From: Symbiodinium microadriaticum
Taxonomy: Eukaryota; Sar; Dinophyceae; Suessiales; Symbiodiniaceae
Reading direction: 5' to 3'
DNA length: 64,000 nt
NCBI GenBank assembly: GCA_001939145.1
Contig: LSRX01000131.1
Location: 692,159 to 756,158, forward strand
Positions 25,701 to 31,700 of the stretch are shown one piece after another. The notes beneath the pieces are model-generated. The model was not told the origin of the DNA. It worked only from the letters and a program-made list of their open reading frames with translations, and did not search any database. The translations under genes and the position numbers were made by a program. Position 1 is the first letter of the stretch. The number at the start of each line of letters is the position of its first letter.

Positions 25701-28700
25701 GAAACATTCATATGGTGAATCGGGAATCGCTATGTCTAAAAACCTTATCAAACAAGAAATCAGATTCTCGTATGCTAGAGTCAGAGAACAAACTATTTGA
25801 GAAACCCACTCGCAAAAAAACTAGTGCGTGTCATTGCCAGTCAGGAGACCGTTGGGAGACCCCGAATGTGGTTTGCAGATTCACTGTGGGTGCTGTGACA
25901 AACCCTTTGAGCGCCTCCTCCACGCTGGGATGCGGAGTGGCAGAGGGCGCGAAACGAATTAGCAGTTGGCGCTATTCTGTGGGTCAGGTTCCGGGAGCAG
26001 TGCTCCCGAAGCACTCAAACAAGAAAGCTTACCAGACCGTAGCTAACATCCCGAATTCAAAGTTGAACCCCGATAAAGAAATGTTCCAGTCTGGCACCAG
26101 ATCACGTGGTTGAATTAACATGACCGTAGTCGAAGCAGAGGAGGCCTGCTGTGTGGCTCCAAGAATAAAGGCTGCTGTTGACGCACCGGTGCCGAAGACA
26201 AAGACGTTGGCAAAGGCACCCGGGCTCGCCTAGCAATCGCAGGCAGCCCCGTGCAAGTCGAAGAGTTCAAAGCACTTTCACTTTCTCAAACGCTTGGGCG
26301 ATTTCCCAGCCTCCCCAGGGAAGAAATCTGCAAAAATCGCCTTGTTCGTACTCTCGTATACGGCTCTGCCAATCCCCATGAAGACGTAGAACACCTCATG
26401 TAGACAAGAGAAAAACCATGGCTCTGGATTCGATAACACTGCGCCTACTAAAGTGCAGTCAAGAAACCAAGACGCCCCACCCCCAGGTCGCGGGATGCCC
26501 CAAATACCTCTCAGGGCAAGGAGAGAATTTGACATACTGGGACATGAACTGCGGGCCGGGCCTGCTTAGAACACCCAGGAGAAGAAAGCTGACAGCTCCC
26601 AAGGCGACAACAGGCCCCTTGCCGGTCTTCCTGGGTCTTTGCGAAGCGATCAGGGCAAGGGGTATTTCCGAAACTTTGCACAAATTAGGGAAGTTCGGGG
26701 GCAAAGGCTCGCAGCAGTCACACCGAAGACTTTGGACAGCACGCTTGCCAATCCCGACAGCATCGCACCTCAGGAGCGAAGGACCCGACCCGAATCCCCC
26801 CGCAGGGTCCCCGAAGGCTCGAAGAGCTGAGGCAAGGAGCCGGCGAAGCCGATGAATTCGCTGCTTAGCGCCGGTGTGAGGATGTTCCTGTGGCATAATC
26901 AGCAGCAACAATGTCGGCAGGCCGAAAGTGAAGCAGCTGCCATGGCCTCCCTACATAGCCACCAAGCCATGCAGCTGCAAATCCGAATGTCAAATTGGTG
27001 CACTGTAGGACCTTGGAACTCTGTCCAAGGCTGAATCTCCAGGACATGCTCGGACACTGAACAGGAGACAACGCTGTGACAACTCGTCGATCTCACAAGC
27101 ATGGACCATTGGAGTGAAGAGCCCAGATCTTTGGATCACTCCAAAGCGCGACCGCACTCAAAACCTCGGGGCAAACACTGTCACGAGCGACTCAGCCTAT
27201 TTTCGATGCGGCGCTGCCTTCGCAAAGACTGACCCGCGCTGGGCAGGCTTCTCGAAGTTGGTTGCCAAGGCCTCAGACCAGGACGGATCGCTTCGTGCCG
27301 ATGTCGGCAACATTACACACTACAAGTACTAGTCAGTACGTGTTCAGGTTGCCACCATAAACGCAACAGTTGACGCCACTGCCAGGCCAGAGAAGATGTA
27401 AAAAACAACCTGGGATCAAACGCCAAGACATCATGAGGCAGGCATGAGTCAAGGCGTGAAAGCCGGATCAGCATACAGGCATAGAGGAATCTGATGATGC
27501 AGGCCGCGTCACCGAGTAGTCCAAATGGGCATACTTGGTCAGGATGGTTGCTGACGCTCTGACTAAGCTCCTGAGTTTTGGAAGAAACCCAGCTACAGGA
27601 TGTTACAGGCCTTTGCGCCGTTCGCTACCAGGGCTGCACTGTCCGTGCTTCTCAGCGGCTCCATGGCTAAGAACACCAGAGCAAACGACCCAGCAAACTC
27701 TGCTGTAACAGCCTGCGCCTGCCACATCTGCAGGGGTAGCCCAAGAATGCCCAAGATGCCAAAGCTTGGCAGCCTTGCCTCCTTCCCCTCAGCTTTGGCC
27801 ACCCGCTCACAAACGGAGCTGAAGAATGCACCCTGACATGTCCAAAGGATGCCGGCACCGATGCCGCCTGTCGTGAGACACGCACACGTCAGCAAGCCCG
27901 CACGAAGGCTAAAGCGTGCCCACGGCCTATCAATGCTCCCAGCAGCATGGTTGGCAACTGCAGGTCCATCCCCTCAATGCAGGAGCCGGTTTTGGCATCC
28001 TTTTCGGCCTGAGTGCTCTGCTAACCTCCCGGGTATGTCTCGAAGTGCGTGGGTCTGATTGATACAGTAAGTTTTTCTACACGCTGGAGGGTGACATAAA
28101 GGCATATGAAGGCCCAAAGTGACCGGCCATCCCGACGGACGTCTGACGTCTGGCGTCGCAGACCGGCTATCAAACCGTCGGATGGCTTGATTCAACTTGA
28201 CTCCACCAACCGAGCCGCAAGTTTTAACCTGCAATTAGAAGTACCACGGTGACTATTCTTTTAAAATGCGGATTTTTCAATACCTAAGCAAACATCTTAT
28301 ACTACCTCCGGAGGGGGAGGGGTGGAGGGGTGGCTGGAGGGTGGAGGGGTAGAAGGGTGGAGGGGGGAGGGGTGGAGGCGTGGAGGGTTTAGGGAGTGGA
28401 GGGGGTGGAGTTTAGTTATTGGGTATACGACTTTGGCAGCACTTGTGTACTGCCTCTGCGGCTCCGGGGCTTGGCCGCCTTTCACTTATAAACTTCACCG
28501 TGCTAGCAGATATGCTAGTGACAGTGAAGCCAAGGACTTTGAGATTCAAACACCAGCAAGCAAATCAAAGCAAACCAAGCCAGCCAGCAAGAAAGCATAT
28601 GCCTTTGTATGTATACTGACATATATACTCCTGCGACCCGAGCTCGACCGCACTGCAGGCAAAGCGGGGAAAGCTGGGAGTAGTGGGTCTCGAACGTTGG

Positions 28701-31700
28701 CCTGGAAGCTCCTAGCCGCTGAGCCTCCCACTCTACTCGAAGCTTGTAAGCAGTTAAAGGCCCGTGAAAATCCTTGTGCTTAGCCGCTCACGGAAAACTG
28801 TTTGCGCCCAAGTTGGTGTCTGGTGCCAACCCAGGCTCCGGCCCGTGTCTTGTGCTTGTGGGTCCAGGGGCTTGGGCTTGTGGCTTTCGAAGGCGCTTGG
28901 TCGCTGCATGTCGCCAAAAGAAGCGCTGGAATCGCGCTTGGTGCTTCGTGTGTGACGGCTCAGTTCTGTGAGAAATTGAAGCTTCTGGGCATGTAACCGA
29001 GACCCCCCGAAGCGTGAACATCGCCACTTGTGACGTTGTGACATGTCAACGTCTCTCCAGGCTGCGCATGGCCTAAGATGGCCTAAGCAAAACAGCAAAA
29101 TGCAGGGTGTTAACCTGGCCGTCATAAGCGCAATAAGATCGGAGTCCCGGAAGCCAGCTGCCCAGTTCCACAAGCAAGATGCATGTATGGACACTGCCAA
29201 GTGGCCTCGATCATAAGCCCTAAACCGGACCGCCCCAAAGCCCCCAAGCTTCGATAGATTTCGATAGGGTCCAGGCCTACCTTCATCTGAAGCTTGAAGA
29301 CTCTAAGACCCTTGGAAAAAACCAGGAGCTGGCAGGGTCGGGCGTAAAAGTTAGTTTCGGTGGTGTGGGGTTCCAGGCAGTGTAGGGTTTGGGGGGGATC
29401 TCGGCTGGAGCCGACTTTTCGTAGGGTTCACGGCTGAGGCTCACTCCTTCTAAGGATTCTAAGGTTCGCCGCTTCTTTGGGGTTTCGGGTTCAGGGGAGC
29501 TTAGGCTTTGTTTGGCTTTAGTGGGGTTAGGGTTTCGGGTTCTGGTGTAGGTTTATAGGCGGTGCTAGGTGCAGGGATGGGCAACCCGAACCTTGACAGG
29601 ACAATGTAACAATGGAACTCCCTAAACACATTGGCACGTCCCAATTCGCACGTCCGTGTCCTGAAATTAAGAACCTGAAACTCGCTACGGCCTGAAACAT
29701 GTAGCTCTTGTCATGAGCTCTGTCATGGGGTGCTGTCTACTTCTCATGTGCGTAATGTTACAGAACTCTTAATCAGCAACCCATTCCGGTGCTGCATGCA
29801 CATTGCGAGTCGACGCTGCCTGCTGGGGGCCGGGCACACATTGATGCAGCCGTTGCGAACAGACCGACGTAAACTGCGTACCTCACCGGCACGTTGCAAA
29901 CAAGCTGCTCCACCAAGGATTGTCCCCGCCAGTGCAACAAGTCTTTGTGAACAAGGCTCAGCCCCATCGACAAAGATAAGCCTTTCTTCGCTCCGATGAG
30001 GCTGAACACCAGTGCAGAGAAAAAGAGGCTGCAAACCAGAGTGGCTCCATAGAGCCTCGGCTGCAACACACGACAGCTAGCAGCCTAGAGAAGCAATGGC
30101 CACCCGGGGCTCCTGAGCAACAGGCATTGCATTTCCTGCCTGGCCGGCCGAATTGGTCAGCACGGAAGATGCGTACCTGTGCAAGCCATGCTTAAGCATT
30201 GGTGTGATTGCAGGGATCACCGAGCTGAAGGCATTTCACTTAATCTAAGCATCCAGGTCACAATATTGGTGTTGTTACCGTGGCGTGGTTGATGGCGAAC
30301 GTCCAGCTCATGACCTTGCAAGCTGTAGGTTCATGCTCTGTCTCCGCTCTCGCGTGTAGTCTCAAGGGATTCGCTCCCACCCCAAGCTGACAAGATGATG
30401 CTGAATGCAGACACATCGTGGCACATGGTCCTCTGTCAGATTTGCAACTGGACCTATCGACCCGGACCCGGTGTTTGAAACACCTGCGACCACCAAGGAG
30501 GCACTGCTTAATTTATGCAATCTTGCCTGACCTCTTCCTCTGCTAAGAAGCAAGGGGTGCACCCTTGAACCCTGATGAGCTTCAGCAAAACCGGTCTTCG
30601 GGGTTCGTCCAATTTTGTCACAGCTGTCAACCCATGGTAGAAAGCCAAACGGAAACTCTCTGCTCTGTTGCGTCTCAGCTGCAGCGAACTCTCTTCTGCA
30701 CAGCCTGGCCTCCTGCTGATAGCGACAAGGTAGCTGGCAAAAAACAGAGCTAAGAGACACGCCTTCTGATCAAGTCAAGTCGGCTGTGATTGCATGTTAG
30801 CAGAGGCTATCACGCATCCTCCACATCCGGAATTAACGCAGCCGCCAGATGCGTTTCGGGTCCTCGGCCGGGACGCTACTCGGGACAGCGACATCAGCAG
30901 ATGAGCTGTCACGGAAGCGGTCCGACGTTGAAGGAGCCCATGGCGTTCGCACGATCGCCTTCTGACGCCATGGCTGCAACTTGGGGTCGTTGAGAGCCGA
31001 AACACAAAACGCAAGACTCATTACAATCTTGTCCGGTGGGGCTTTCGGCCCTTTGGGTGGGATCTGCGTCTTTCTGCTTCGCCCCTCAGAAAGATTCAAC
31101 CCGACTGACCAAATGCTATAGCAGCCTGGCTTTTTGTTGCAAAGATGTTCCAGATTGTTCGAAAACGTCTTGGTGGCATCAGCTCTTTGAGGATTGAAAA
31201 CACTAATTGTATGACATTGCAGACACTGCATGTCAACATCCGAGCCGATGTTTGGTGACCTATCCTTTGCACCAGTGAGATGAACACACGCACCGAGCTG
31301 ACGACCATCACAAATGTCACGTCGCTGCTTTAGGTCTGCCTGTCGAGTGCACCGAGATAAAGATAAGCACATGCAAGGATGCTGAACATGCTGTGGAGAT
31401 CGCTTACCGTGATACTACAAGTATCTGAGAGAACGTGTGCCTCGCTTGTGTCGCTGTTGATGCCAACGTACTCCACCTGCACCGGACACAAAGACCGTGG
31501 GCTCTCAAGCAGTGCATATGCATAGCCATGCACGACTTCGTGGCAAATCCGCGTCTATGTTTAGTTGATTAGGGTGATTTAGGGTGTGCTGAGCGGTTTG
31601 AAAGTCCGGGCTGGGACCGCGGTACGCGTAATCCCGGCCATCCCTGACACATCAACTACGCTCATCATGTCCAGCTCGCATAGTTCTGTGGTGAATGTCC

